Positions 50,691 through 58,927 of a stretch of 64,000 bases of DNA are shown in pieces. The stretch lies in NCBI GenBank assembly GCA_965199235.1, contig CBDAQU010000002.1, forward strand, positions 1,922,001 through 1,986,000, in the 5' to 3' direction. The translations under genes and the position numbers were made by a program. The first letter of the stretch is position 1. Every line of letters begins with the position of its first letter. The notes beneath the pieces were generated by a model that saw only the letters and a program-made list of their open reading frames with translations, was not told where the DNA came from and did no database searches. Origin of the DNA: BOG-908 sp965199235. Its GTDB lineage: Bacteria; Pseudomonadota; Alphaproteobacteria; Acetobacterales; Acetobacteraceae.

Positions 50691-52169
50691 TCACTGGTAA
50701 TATCCGGGCGGCGGCGGGGGCGGCGAAGCGCCGCGGTCGTAAGGGCTGCTGTAGCCGCCGCCGTAAGGGCCGTAATAGGTCCTGTTGCCATATCCGCCGC
50801 CGCCGTAAACGCCGTAGCCCTGGCCGTCATAGGAACGGTACTGACCGCCATAGGCGTAGTTCTGGCGGAGGGCCGGATGGTACTGGGGCTGCGTCTCGTA
50901 GGTTTGCGGCTGGGTTTGAGGCTCCTGCTCCTGGGCAGGCCGGGCGACCACCCGTTGCACGGCGGCCGCCTCCGGCCGGGGCGCGGCCGGCGAGATCGCG
51001 TCAGCCTGCGGCACGCCGAGCCGGTGCGGCGGATCGAACCGGCTGATGCGCGCCAGGTGGGCCTCCATCAGCCAATGCGGCAGGTCGATCTTTGGCGCAG
51101 GCATGTGATGCTGGGTTCGAACCGCCTGCTCGGCCCGCGCCAGCGCGGACGACGCGGCGTAGGCCGCCGCCCGAACGACGTGGCCGTGCAGGTGAGCGAC
51201 TTCCGTATCGCCGTTCAGCATCGCTTCGCCGCTATCGCGGAGACGGAGAGGCTGACGCGCCTCGGCGACCATCGGCGTCAGATATTTCGGGTCCGGCACC
51301 GGCCTGGCCAGGCTGTGCAGCTTGGCATGGCGAGGCAACGCCTCGGCCGCGGGCTCGGTCTGCGCCGCACCCTGATCGGAGGGCGCCACGACCGCGTCGG
51401 ACGCGACCGCTTCGGGCCGGACCACGTCCTGCACGGCCGTCGGAGTCACCACGGCAGGCGGGGCTGCTGCGGCGGGCTTGGCGAGGGGGGCGACGCGCTC
51501 GGCCGGCTCCTGCGCGATCGCGGCGGGTGGCTCCGCCGCTGGGCCGCTCGCGACGTTGATCACGCTGGCCGCGTTCTGGATCGGCGGCTGGATCGCTTCC
51601 TCGGACGCAAGTGCGGCGTCGGCCTCCGGACTTCCTTCGGCCGGGGTGGCTACCGGCGCCGGCAGCCGGTCCTGCAGCTTGGACAATTCGGCGAACTGTG
51701 CGGGCGATACGGGCCGCAGCGTAAGGTGGTGGTCGGCGATGTCGCGGAGCCGATCAGGCTCGTTGAGCAGCGCCCATTCCGTGCGCAACGCGTAGACGCG
51801 CGCGTGCGCATCCTGCGTGGCCCGTACGATGCGCCCGATGTCGCGGTCCGCCAGCGCGGCCTGGCTCTTGCCCCAGTAGAGAAACAGGCAGGAACCGAGC
51901 GCGGCGGTCACGCACATCATCGTGGTCTGACGGATCAGCGACAGACCGTCCTTGCGACGGCTCACCGTCCGCACGGGCGCAGGCTCCGGCCGGTCCTCCT
52001 GCAGCCAGAACGGCACCGTGTCGCCCGACCACGCCGAGGTGATCATCCGGGTCCGGTCGACCCCGAGCAAAGCCGACAAACGGTTGAGATAGTCTTCACG
52101 CGCCGTGCCCGCATCACCCGGATCGCCGCCGCTTCTACCAGCGTCGAGATTGGTTGCAGGATGGCGCAT
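50691..52169 (-). CDS. FtsL-like membrane protein with Gly/Tyr-rich tail
   Basis: This 492-residue protein has a cytoplasmic N-terminus of about 78 residues and one membrane segment (TTMMCVTAALGSCLFLYW). Then comes RVYALRTEWALLNEPDRLRDIADHHLTLRPVSPAQF (residues about 123-160), which strongly resembles the end of alphaproteobacterial FtsL (coiled coil followed by LxAEWAxLNxPxRL). The long Ala/Pro/Val-rich middle is likely disordered and periplasmic. The last 80 residues are rich in Gly, Tyr and Gln (YGVYGGGGYGNRTYYGPYGG). It may bind divisome or cell-wall partners, but it is outside any division cluster. It could also be a paralogue with another role. Confidence 0.65.
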   Translation of the reverse strand: MRHPATNLDAGRSGGDPGDAGTAREDYLNRLSALLGVDRTRMITSAWSGDTVPFWLQEDRPEPAPVRTVSRRKDGLSLIRQTTMMCVTAALGSCLFLYWGKSQAALADRDIGRIVRATQDAHARVYALRTEWALLNEPDRLRDIADHHLTLRPVSPAQFAELSKLQDRLPAPVATPAEGSPEADAALASEEAIQPPIQNAASVINVASGPAAEPPAAIAQEPAERVAPLAKPAAAAPPAVVTPTAVQDVVRPEAVASDAVVAPSDQGAAQTEPAAEALPRHAKLHSLARPVPDPKYLTPMVAEARQPLRLRDSGEAMLNGDTEVAHLHGHVVRAAAYAASSALARAEQAVRTQHHMPAPKIDLPHWLMEAHLARISRFDPPHRLGVPQADAISPAAPRPEAAAVQRVVARPAQEQEPQTQPQTYETQPQYHPALRQNYAYGGQYRSYDGQGYGVYGGGGYGNRTYYGPYGGGYSSPYDRGASPPPPPPGYYQ

Positions 52170-52482
52170 CGCTCAGCTCCTACTCAATGTGACAGTGACC
52201 GCAGATCCGTTCGAGGAGCAGCCTGCATCCCATGGAGTTGAACGCCGGCTGCTGAAACTAAACTTCATGAAAGTTCCGAGTGCAACTGCAATCAACACGG
52301 TTTGCGGGTGGTCACAGCAATTTTTCAAAATGTCATGAAAGCTGACTGCGCCCGAGCCTGCGAACGCCGTACATGTTTTCGTTTCGTTTTCATATCTACC
52401 TGCTGCCGGTTCAGCAAAGCGCGCCGCATGCCGGCCCGCGCCGCCCCTTGACCTCTCCGCATTGCGCCCCTGACATGCGCCG
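52170..52482. other. 313-base divergent intergenic region
   Basis: This gap separates the divergent FtsL-like and APC permease genes. It has lower GC than its surroundings, with A/T runs at 52256-52340 (CTGAAACTAAACTTCATG) and 52376-52400 (TTTTCGTTTCGTTTTCAT), so promoters for both genes are expected here. I see no tRNA, repeat, terminator or start for a small gene. Confidence 0.5.
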
Positions 52483-53775
52483 ATGATCTCTCGCGACGAT
52501 GGGCTGCGGCGGCATATCGGGCCGCTGGCGTTCGGGGCAGCCATCGTCAACGGCGTCGTCGGCGCGGGCATCTTCAGCCTGCCTGCCTCGATGGCCCAGG
52601 CGGCAGGATCGCTGGCCCCGCTCGCCTACCTTTTCTGCGCCGCCGCGATGGCGATGGTCGTGCTCTGCCTGGCGGAAGCCGGCAGCAGGATGCCGACCAG
52701 CGGCGGCGTTTACGGCTACGTCGCCGACGCGTTCGGGCCGCTCGCCGGCTTCCTGTGCGGCATCATGACATGGACCGCCAGCGTGCTCGCCTGCGGCGGC
52801 ATCGCGGCCGCTTTGGCTGCGACCATCGGCAGCGTGATCCCAGCAGCCTCGGCCGGCGTCGGCCGTGCCGTGATCATCCTGGCTGTCATCGGCGGCATCG
52901 GGCTGATCAACGCGCGCGGCGTGCGTGGCGGCGCGGGCCTGGTGTCGGCGGTGACGGTCGTCAAGTTGATGCCGCTGCTGCTGTTCGTCTCCCTCGGGCT
53001 ATGGGCCGTGCCCACTGGTGCGCCGTCGCCTGCAGCCCCTGCAGCCTCTGGCTTCGGCCAGGCGGTCATCCTGGCGGTCTTCGCGTTCGCCGGCATGGAG
53101 ACCCTGCTCGGTGCCAGCGGGGAGGTGGCCGATGCCAATCGCAACCTGCCCCGCGCGCTGTTCGGCGCGATGGGGTTCGTCCTGGTGCTCTACGTCGCTA
53201 TCCAGTTGGTCGCCCAGCGCCTGTTGGGGCAGGACCTCGCGCGGGCGACCGCACCGCTGGCGGAGGCCGCGAGCCGGGTCAGCGCCCTCGCCGGCGTGGT
53301 CCTCACCGCCGGCGCCGGACTGTCCATGCTCGGCTACATCGCCAGCGACGTACTGGGCGCGCCGCGCATCCTGTTCGCGTTCGCGCGCGACGGCCTGCTG
53401 CCCGCGGTGCTCGGCCGCGCCAGCCCGGGTACTGGCACGCCCAACGCCGCCATCGCGGTGCATTGCTTGATCGCCGCCGGCCTGGCCGTCTCGGGGAGCT
53501 TCACCGCCCTGGTCGTCGCGTCCACGCTCAACACGGCCGGGCTATACTTCCTGGGATGCGGCGCGGCCTGGGTGCTGCATCGGCGCGACACACGCGCGCT
53601 GGGGCCGCCGTTCAGCTTCCGTCTGCTGCCGGTCGCTTCCTGCCTGGGCATGGGCGCGATGGTGCTGCTGGTCTGCACGGCCGAACGCAGCCAGGTTCTG
53701 GGCTTCGTCGCCGTCATCCTCGTCACGGTGGCGCTGTTCGGGGCCATGCGTCTGGCGCGCCGCGCCGGGTCGTAA
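52483..53775 (+). CDS. APC family amino acid permease
   Basis: This is a 430-residue transporter with about twelve membrane helices. The first helix has the APC signature HIGPLAFGAAIVNGVVGAGIFSLPASMA. The later stretches GGVYGYVADAFGPLAGFLCGIMTW, AVFAFAGMETLLGASGEVADANRNLPRALFGAM and FAFARDGLLPAVLGRASPG also match the superfamily. It is a proton- or exchange-driven transporter for amino acids or amines, but the substrate cannot be inferred. Start is the ATG at 52483. It ends just before the third T-rich repeat, convergent with the lactate permease gene. Confidence 0.88.
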   Translation: MISRDDGLRRHIGPLAFGAAIVNGVVGAGIFSLPASMAQAAGSLAPLAYLFCAAAMAMVVLCLAEAGSRMPTSGGVYGYVADAFGPLAGFLCGIMTWTASVLACGGIAAALAATIGSVIPAASAGVGRAVIILAVIGGIGLINARGVRGGAGLVSAVTVVKLMPLLLFVSLGLWAVPTGAPSPAAPAASGFGQAVILAVFAFAGMETLLGASGEVADANRNLPRALFGAMGFVLVLYVAIQLVAQRLLGQDLARATAPLAEAASRVSALAGVVLTAGAGLSMLGYIASDVLGAPRILFAFARDGLLPAVLGRASPGTGTPNAAIAVHCLIAAGLAVSGSFTALVVASTLNTAGLYFLGCGAAWVLHRRDTRALGPPFSFRLLPVASCLGMGAMVLLVCTAERSQVLGFVAVILVTVALFGAMRLARRAGS

Positions 53776-53836
53776 GAAAAGCAGCAAAAGACTTCTGGTC
53801 AACGAGACCCCTCGAAGGCGAGCGCACGCCCAGGAA

Positions 53837-53870
53837 ACAAAAGTTTTTTGGTTTTTTCAAAAAAGAACTC
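53837..53870. repeat. T-rich hairpin repeat, copy 3
   Basis: ACAAAAGTTTTTTGG then TTTTTTCAAAAAAGAAC matches the same pattern as 45629-45662. It lies between convergent permease genes, six bases before the lactate permease stop. The arms TTTTTT/AAAAAA can pair, consistent with a terminator for the minus-strand gene as well as the plus-strand one. Confidence 0.55.
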
Positions 53871-53875
53871 TTCCT

Positions 53876-55477
53876 TCACCTCGGTATCATCCACGGCGCC
53901 GCGTATTGCTGCAGCACCACCAGCACGCCCAGCACCAGCGTCAGCACGATCGAATGCTTGAACGTGCGCGCGAACACCACGCCCTCCTGCCCCTTCAGGT
54001 CGGTGACAGACACGCCGGTCGCGATGTTCTGCGGCGAAATCATCTTGCCCATCACGCCGCCCGACGAGTTGGTTGCTGCGATCAGCACAGGGTTGAGCCC
54101 GAGCTGGTTCGCCGCCACCACCTGCAGGTTGCCGAACAGCGCGTTGCCCGACGTGTCGCTGCCGGAGAGGAACACGGCCACCCAGCCCAGGAACGGCGAG
54201 AGCAGGGGGAACGCGATGCCGGCATGCGAGACCGCCAGGCCGAGCGTGTAGTTCAGGCCGGAGTAGTTCATCAGGTAGGCCAGCGCCACGATCAGCGCCA
54301 CCGTCAGGATCGCGATGCGCGCCTGCCGCCACGTGTTGACCGCCGCACGGAGGAAGCCCGCAGGCCCGACGCCGACCAGCGCCGCGGTGATGATCGCCGC
54401 GAGCAGTATGCCGGTGCCGGAGGCGAGCGGCTGGAACACGTATTTCGCGGCGTACGGCTTGTCATGGTAAAGCGTGATCGCGATTTTATCGTGCAGGCCG
54501 GGCCACAGCACGGGATAGGCGCCGCTTTCGGGCACCTTGAAATGCGTCCAGACGATCACGACGGCAGACACCACCACCCAGGGCAACCAGCCCTGCCAGC
54601 CGGGCACCGGCCGGCTCGTCACCTGCGCCGGCCGCGCCTGCACCGCGAACGCAGCGTCCGGCGCGGGCTGCCAGACCTGCAAGAACAGCAGCGTGACCAC
54701 CAGCGAGGTCAGCGACGAGAACACGTCGGTGAGCGCGTAGTCGAGGTAGTTGGAACTGGCGAACTGGCCCGCGGCGAAGCTGACACCGGCGACCAGCAGC
54801 ACGGGCCACAGCGTGCGGATGCTGCGCAACCCGCCATACAGGCCCATCACGTAGAACGGCAGCAGCATCGCCATGAACGGCAACTGCCGGCCGATCATCG
54901 CGCCGAGGGTGACAGGGGACAGGCCGGTGACCTGGCCCAGCACCGTCACCGGTGCACCCAGGGCGCCGAAGGCGACCGGCGCGGTGTTGAAGATCAGCGT
55001 GAAGGTGAGCGCTTCGAGCGGCGGGAACCCCACCAGGATCAGCAGCGCACTGGTGATCGCGACCGGCGTGCCGAATCCTGAGATGCCCTCCAGCAGGCAG
55101 CCGAAGCAGAAGCCGATCACGACCAGCACCACCCTGCGGTCGTTCGGCAGGTGGGCCAGTATCCAGTCGCGAAAGGCGTCGAACCGGCCGGAGATGACCG
55201 CAATGTTGTAGAGCAGCAGCGCGTTGACGACGATCCACATCACCGGCCACAGGGCGAACACCGCGCCGGCTGCAGCGGCGTCCAGCGCCATCGCGGGCGG
55301 AAAGCCCCAGCCGAGCACGGCGATGGCGAACCCCACGACGAGCCCGGCCAGCGAGGCCTGCCAGGCCGGCCTACGCAGCACGCCGAGCAGCACCAGCACG
55401 GTCACGATCGGCAGCGCCGCAACCAGGAACGACAGCGGCAGGCTTCCCGCGATCGGCGTCAGGATCTGATGAAACAT
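53876..55477 (-). CDS. lctP: L-lactate permease (LctP family)
   Basis: This 533-residue lactate/glycolate proton symporter has about thirteen membrane helices. Its signatures are VLLGVLRRPAWQASLAGLVVGFAIAVL, FCFGCLLEGISGFGTPVAITSALLILVGFPPLEAL, FNTAPVAFGALGAPVTVLGQVTGL, FLSGSDTSGNALFGNLQVVAANQLG and SSGGVMGKMISPQNIATGVSV. Its substrates in the family include L-lactate, D-lactate and glycolate. The start at 55477 gives MFHQILTPIAGSLPLS, the normal N-terminus. No lactate dehydrogenase gene is adjacent. The gene is isolated, convergent with the APC permease gene. Confidence 0.93.
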   Translation of the reverse strand: MFHQILTPIAGSLPLSFLVAALPIVTVLVLLGVLRRPAWQASLAGLVVGFAIAVLGWGFPPAMALDAAAAGAVFALWPVMWIVVNALLLYNIAVISGRFDAFRDWILAHLPNDRRVVLVVIGFCFGCLLEGISGFGTPVAITSALLILVGFPPLEALTFTLIFNTAPVAFGALGAPVTVLGQVTGLSPVTLGAMIGRQLPFMAMLLPFYVMGLYGGLRSIRTLWPVLLVAGVSFAAGQFASSNYLDYALTDVFSSLTSLVVTLLFLQVWQPAPDAAFAVQARPAQVTSRPVPGWQGWLPWVVVSAVVIVWTHFKVPESGAYPVLWPGLHDKIAITLYHDKPYAAKYVFQPLASGTGILLAAIITAALVGVGPAGFLRAAVNTWRQARIAILTVALIVALAYLMNYSGLNYTLGLAVSHAGIAFPLLSPFLGWVAVFLSGSDTSGNALFGNLQVVAANQLGLNPVLIAATNSSGGVMGKMISPQNIATGVSVTDLKGQEGVVFARTFKHSIVLTLVLGVLVVLQQYAAPWMIPR

Positions 55478-55546
55478 GCATTCCCGCCCGTGTCTTTCGG
55501 CCACTACGCCATCATTCGCGGCGGCGGGAAAGGCGGGGTACCGATT

Positions 55547-56200
55547 CTACCTTACGGCGACGCCCTGTGGCGCAATGCGCTCCACCATGGTTGCCAGGCG
55601 GTCCAGCGACCCGGCTGCCGCGCCAAGTGCGGGCACGATCTCGACGTCCACGGCCGGACGTCCGTCACGGCTCAGCACCGAAACCGGCTCTATGCCGAGA
55701 CGGGCCACGGTCGCTACGTCGCCGACGCGCAAGCTGCGTCCACCCGCGTGCACGATCCTGTCCGCAATCGGCTGCGGGCCGTCCTCCACGCTGTCCAGCG
55801 GCATGGCCAGATGCCCAGGCGACGTCTCCTGCGCCTGGGACGGCAGAGCCGCGCGCAGCTCGCCGGGGGTGATGCCGAACCGCGCCAGCCGCGCCCGCGC
55901 GTAGTCGACCTCCAACCCTGTCGTCAGCAGCCCGTGCAACCGGACCGCGCCTACCCCCGGCAGGGTCAGCAGCCGAGCCCGGACGCCTTCCGCGGCGTCA
56001 CGCAGCGAGAGCAGCGAGGCGGCTTGCACCGTCACGACCCGACGTGGCTGCACCGCCTGCCGGGCCGGCGAAACCGCGGAGCGGAGCGGCACGGCGGTCG
56101 CCAAAGCGAGCAGGACGAAGGCTGCGCCGCCAACCGCCAGGCCGGTGGGCGGGCTCCGGCGCGGACTTGCAAGGCAGTGGCCGAGGGACAGGGTGAACAT
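55547..56200 (-). CDS. orphan RND porter-domain protein
   Basis: This 217-residue protein has a short cytoplasmic N-terminus and a membrane segment (GLAVGGAAFVLLALATAV, about 20-40). Its remainder reads like the periplasmic porter region of an RND permease: LRDAAEGVRARLLTLPGVGAVRLHG, VDYARARLARFGITPGELRAAL, IVHAGGRSLRVGDVATVARLG and SVLSRDGRPAVDVEIVPALGAAAG. In full pumps this stretch follows the first membrane helix and sits within about 1040 residues. Neither other half is nearby. It is either a truncated remnant or a small protein that keeps one domain. A TetR gene lies just upstream, 54 bases away, on the same strand. Confidence 0.7.
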   Translation of the reverse strand: MFTLSLGHCLASPRRSPPTGLAVGGAAFVLLALATAVPLRSAVSPARQAVQPRRVVTVQAASLLSLRDAAEGVRARLLTLPGVGAVRLHGLLTTGLEVDYARARLARFGITPGELRAALPSQAQETSPGHLAMPLDSVEDGPQPIADRIVHAGGRSLRVGDVATVARLGIEPVSVLSRDGRPAVDVEIVPALGAAAGSLDRLATMVERIAPQGVAVR

Positions 56201-56254
56201 GAGCGACCTCCCGAAAACCAGACGACGACCGGAAGATAGATTACCCTTGTTAAG

Positions 56255-56908
56255 TTAACAAGGTTTATCGTCGGGCCGCTCGCCGTGGTTCAGCAGGCCG
56301 TGTTCAATCAGGTCGATGCTCGCCGCGATCAACTGGTCGCCGGCCGTGTGCAGGTTGTCTGCCTGGTCCAGCAGCAGGGCCGTGGTGCCGTGCAGCGCTG
56401 CCCATACCGCCTCGGCCAGCTGGGACGCCTGGCCCCGGCGGAACACGCCCTGGCGGATCAGTTCTGCCACCTTGTCCTCCAGGATGGAGAATGTCCGGTC
56501 GGCCACCTCCAGCGCGCAGGTCTTTGCCTCCGACCGGCGGAACAGGCGCGTCATGAACGTCAGGCGGTACTCGTCGGGGCGCGCCAGGCCGAACTCGATG
56601 TAGGCACGCAGGCCGGCGCGGAACTTGTCGAGCGGCGTCTGCCCGTGTGCGACGCTCTGCTCCAGGCGGCTCAGCAGCTCGGAAAACGTGTCCTGCGCGA
56701 TGGCTGCCAGCAGCGCGTCCTTGTCGGCAAAATGCATGTAGAGGGCAGTGGGCGAGACGCCGACCGCCGCGCCGATGCGGCGCATAGTAACGTGCGCGAC
56801 ACCTTCTTCGGCAAAGAGGTGCTTTGCTGCGTCCAATATCTCGCCGCGCCTGGAAGCACCCTGGCCGCGCGGCTTGCGGACGCGGGTCGTTTCGATGCTC
56901 TGGTCCAT
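56255..56908 (-). CDS. TetR family transcriptional regulator
   Basis: This 217-residue DNA-binding repressor has its helix-turn-helix at residues about 20-65: SRRGEILDAAKHLFAEEGVAHVTMRRIGAAVGVSPTALYMHFADKDALLAAIAQ. The C-terminal ligand-binding region has RAYIEFGLARPDEYRLTFMTRLFR and AVWAALHGTTALLLDQADNL, as in a WHG/TetR_C-type domain. The start at 56908 is the ATG of MDQSIETTRVRKPRG; the longer frame would overlap cca. It probably controls its own operon with the orphan porter gene. The TAACAAGG stretch near 56249-56256 is downstream of the gene. Confidence 0.9.
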   Translation of the reverse strand: MDQSIETTRVRKPRGQGASRRGEILDAAKHLFAEEGVAHVTMRRIGAAVGVSPTALYMHFADKDALLAAIAQDTFSELLSRLEQSVAHGQTPLDKFRAGLRAYIEFGLARPDEYRLTFMTRLFRRSEAKTCALEVADRTFSILEDKVAELIRQGVFRRGQASQLAEAVWAALHGTTALLLDQADNLHTAGDQLIAASIDLIEHGLLNHGERPDDKPC

Positions 56909-56939
56909 GGCTAAACAGTGTTCAGGTTGCGACCCATTA

Positions 56940-58115
56940 TCAAGCGGCGCCGGCGAACACCAGGAGTTGCGCTTCGCATTCGGCGCGGGTCGCCGTGCAG
57001 CCACCCGCCAGCCACCATGCGCGCGCTCGTCGCAACGCCTGGCCCAGTTGCGGCCCGGGCGCCAGGCCGAGCGCCAGGCCGTGCCGACCTTCGAGCGGGA
57101 ACATGGGGCGAGGAACCGACTGCAAGCGCTTGCGCAACTCGGCTGATCCGGGAAAAGCGAGCCAGGTCCTGCCGACCAGCACGTCCAGCCGTTCATCGGC
57201 GAGGTGGCGGCGCAGTGCGGCGTCGTCGTCCAGTGGGGAGGGAGCGGCGCCGCTGGTGAGCGCCGTCAGCCGTTCGCGTTCCGCGCCTGACATCTTCAGG
57301 CGTTCGGCCAGACGTCCGGCGTCGCCCTCCAGCATGGCGGCCAGTCGCAGCAGCGGGTCAGCTGGCGCGTTGGCGGCGAGCATGGCGGCCAGGATCTCGT
57401 TCGGCGCCGTTTCGGGCAGTGCTGCGCGCAGCACGCCGAGCGCGTCCATCAGCGCCAGCGCCGCCCAGGGGTTCGGCACGGCGAGGATGCGCTTGACCTC
57501 GCTCCACACCCGTTCGGCCGAGAGCTGTTCGACCCTGTCCGCGGCGGCGTTGATTGCCGACACCGCTTCGGCGTCCGGCGGCTCGGCCCCGTAGCGGGCC
57601 TGGAAACGGAAAAAACGCAGGATGCGCAGATGGTCCTCCGCCACCCGCAACGCCGCCTGGCCCACGAAGCGGACGCGACCGTCCGCCAGGTCCGCGCGGC
57701 CGCCGAAATAATCGTGCAGCGTGCCGGACTGGTCGACGGACATCGCGTTGATGGTGAAGTCGCGCCGTGCTGCGTCCTCGGCGAAATCGTCGGTCCAGTC
57801 GACCACCGCGTGCCGTCCGTCGGTCTCCCGGTCGCGCCGCAGCGTGGTGATCTCGAACGGCCGGCCCGCCGACAATGCCGTTATGGTGCCGTGCGACGCG
57901 CCGGTGGGGACCGCCCGGATGCCTGCCTTGTGCAGGGCTGCGGTGATCGCGTCCGGCAGGTCTGGGGTCGCCAGGTCGATGTCGGCCACTGCACGGCCGA
58001 TCAGGCTGTCGCGCACGCAGCCGCCCACCAGCCGGGCGCGCGGCAGGGCCGCCAGGACCGGCGTCAGGTCGGCATCCTTCAGGATGTCGAACCTGGCGGC
58101 CTCGCTACCCCGCAT
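56940..58115 (-). CDS. cca: CCA-adding tRNA nucleotidyltransferase
   Basis: This 391-residue class II nucleotidyltransferase repairs or adds the 3' CCA of tRNA. The palm domain has ARLVGGCVRDSLIGRAVADIDLAT with the GGxxR and DxD motifs, then RRDFTINAMSVDQSGTLHDYFGGRADL and a head with EDHLRILRFFRFQARYG. The neck/body carries SAERVWSEVKRIL. It has no HD phosphohydrolase domain, as usual for alphaproteobacteria. It overlaps the DUF6111 gene by 11 bases on the same strand, a pairing found across the group. The tRNA in this window encodes its own CCA, so the enzyme mainly repairs. Confidence 0.93.
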   Translation of the reverse strand: MRGSEAARFDILKDADLTPVLAALPRARLVGGCVRDSLIGRAVADIDLATPDLPDAITAALHKAGIRAVPTGASHGTITALSAGRPFEITTLRRDRETDGRHAVVDWTDDFAEDAARRDFTINAMSVDQSGTLHDYFGGRADLADGRVRFVGQAALRVAEDHLRILRFFRFQARYGAEPPDAEAVSAINAAADRVEQLSAERVWSEVKRILAVPNPWAALALMDALGVLRAALPETAPNEILAAMLAANAPADPLLRLAAMLEGDAGRLAERLKMSGAERERLTALTSGAAPSPLDDDAALRRHLADERLDVLVGRTWLAFPGSAELRKRLQSVPRPMFPLEGRHGLALGLAPGPQLGQALRRARAWWLAGGCTATRAECEAQLLVFAGAA

Positions 58116-58329
58116 GGCCCGGAACGATGGTCTGCCCGTGCAGGCGCGCGGGCGTATAGTGGCCGGTGAAGCTGCGGCTGTTGCCCATCCAGTAGAGTGC
58201 CCCGCCCATCCCCGCCAGCAGCAGGCACGCGGCGACGGTCCCGCGCCGGCTCAAGCCGCGCACGCCGAAGATCCAGGCCACCGCCAGCCCGACCGGCACC
58301 AGCATCAAAGCATATTCGGCGTAGCGCAT
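58105..58329 (-). CDS. DUF6111 family small membrane protein
   Basis: This 74-residue protein has two membrane segments (LMLVPVGLAVAWIFGV and TVAACLLLAGMGGALYWM), then a conserved end HYTPARLHGQTIVPGHAG. It matches the DUF6111 proteins found just before the CCA-adding enzyme in alphaproteobacteria. The role is unknown. The ATG at 58329 was chosen; another ATG at 58338 adds three residues. It overlaps cca by 11 bases, so translation of the two is coupled. Confidence 0.72.
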   Translation of the reverse strand: MRYAEYALMLVPVGLAVAWIFGVRGLSRRGTVAACLLLAGMGGALYWMGNSRSFTGHYTPARLHGQTIVPGHAG

Positions 58330-58379
58330 GAGCCCCATGTAGGCGCGTCGCAGCCCGGATGAAATCCGGCCGGCAGCGG

Positions 58380-58634
58380 TCAGTAATGAAGCCTGCATTG
58401 GGCGATGAGCAGACGTTCGCCGTCTGGCCGGTAGACCAGCCGATGCTCCCTGGTGATCCGTCGCGACCACCAGCCGGCGAGTTGCCCGCGCAGCGGCTCC
58501 GGCTTGCCGGTGCCGGTGAACGGCGTCCGGCTGCACTCCTTGATCAGCGCGTTGAGCCTGGCAGGCAGCTTGGCGTCATGCGCCTGCAGATAGAGGTAGT
58601 CTTCCCAGGCACGCTCGTCGAAGACGAGCCTCAC
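58380..58634 (-). CDS. YoeB/Txe-type toxin (mRNA interferase)
   Basis: This 84-residue protein is a member of the YoeB branch of the RelE superfamily: LVFDERAWEDYLYLQAHD at the start, INALIKE-like helix (LNALIKECSRTPFTGTGKPEPLRG), then GWWSRRITREHRLVYRPDGERLLIAQCRLHY. The final H-R-Y residues match the YoeB active site, with Glu in PEPLRG and Arg in SRRI. YoeB cleaves mRNA at the ribosome A site. It overlaps the antitoxin gene by four bases. The toxin looks intact, with all key positions present. Confidence 0.92.
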   Translation of the reverse strand: MRLVFDERAWEDYLYLQAHDAKLPARLNALIKECSRTPFTGTGKPEPLRGQLAGWWSRRITREHRLVYRPDGERLLIAQCRLHY

Positions 58635-58885
58635 TCGATCAGCGCGCGCTCGGTCCCCTTGTCAGCGTCCAGGGCCGCCACCGCATCGAGCAGGCGTCTC
58701 GCGTTGTTCGGGTTCTGCAGGAGGGCGCGCGTCTCCTCGTAGGATGCGAAATCCTCGAGCGATATCAGCACGGCCGCCGGCTTGCCGCGGTCGCGCGTGA
58801 TGATCACCGGTTCATGGTCGTCGACCACATGGTCCAGCGTCGTCGAAAGGCTGCGCCGCAGCTCGCTGTAGGAGGTCGTATTCAT
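58631..58885 (-). CDS. YefM/Phd-type antitoxin
   Basis: This 84-residue antitoxin opens with NTTSYSELRRSLSTTLDHVVDDHEPVIITRDRGKPAAVLISLEDFASYEE, the diagnostic YefM N-terminal DNA-binding and dimerisation region. The acidic C-terminus (ALDADKGTERALIE) wraps the toxin. It represses the operon through the palindrome just upstream. The start ATG at 58885 gives the family's first residues. The pair is complete and transcribed antitoxin first. Confidence 0.92.
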   Translation of the reverse strand: MNTTSYSELRRSLSTTLDHVVDDHEPVIITRDRGKPAAVLISLEDFASYEETRALLQNPNNARRLLDAVAALDADKGTERALIE

Positions 58886-58894
58886 CCATCCAAT

Positions 58895-58910
58895 GTACGC
58901 GAACGCGTAC
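58895..58910. promoter_or_regulatory. YefM operator palindrome
   Basis: GTACGCG and CGCGTAC flank AA in a perfect 16-base inverted repeat, ten bases before the antitoxin start. YefM binds TGTACA-type palindromes, and the preceding T makes a TGTAC half site. It overlaps the likely promoter (TACATT on the minus strand), so binding would block transcription. Confidence 0.65.
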
Positions 58911-58927
58911 GGGATGGCAAGCTTTGA

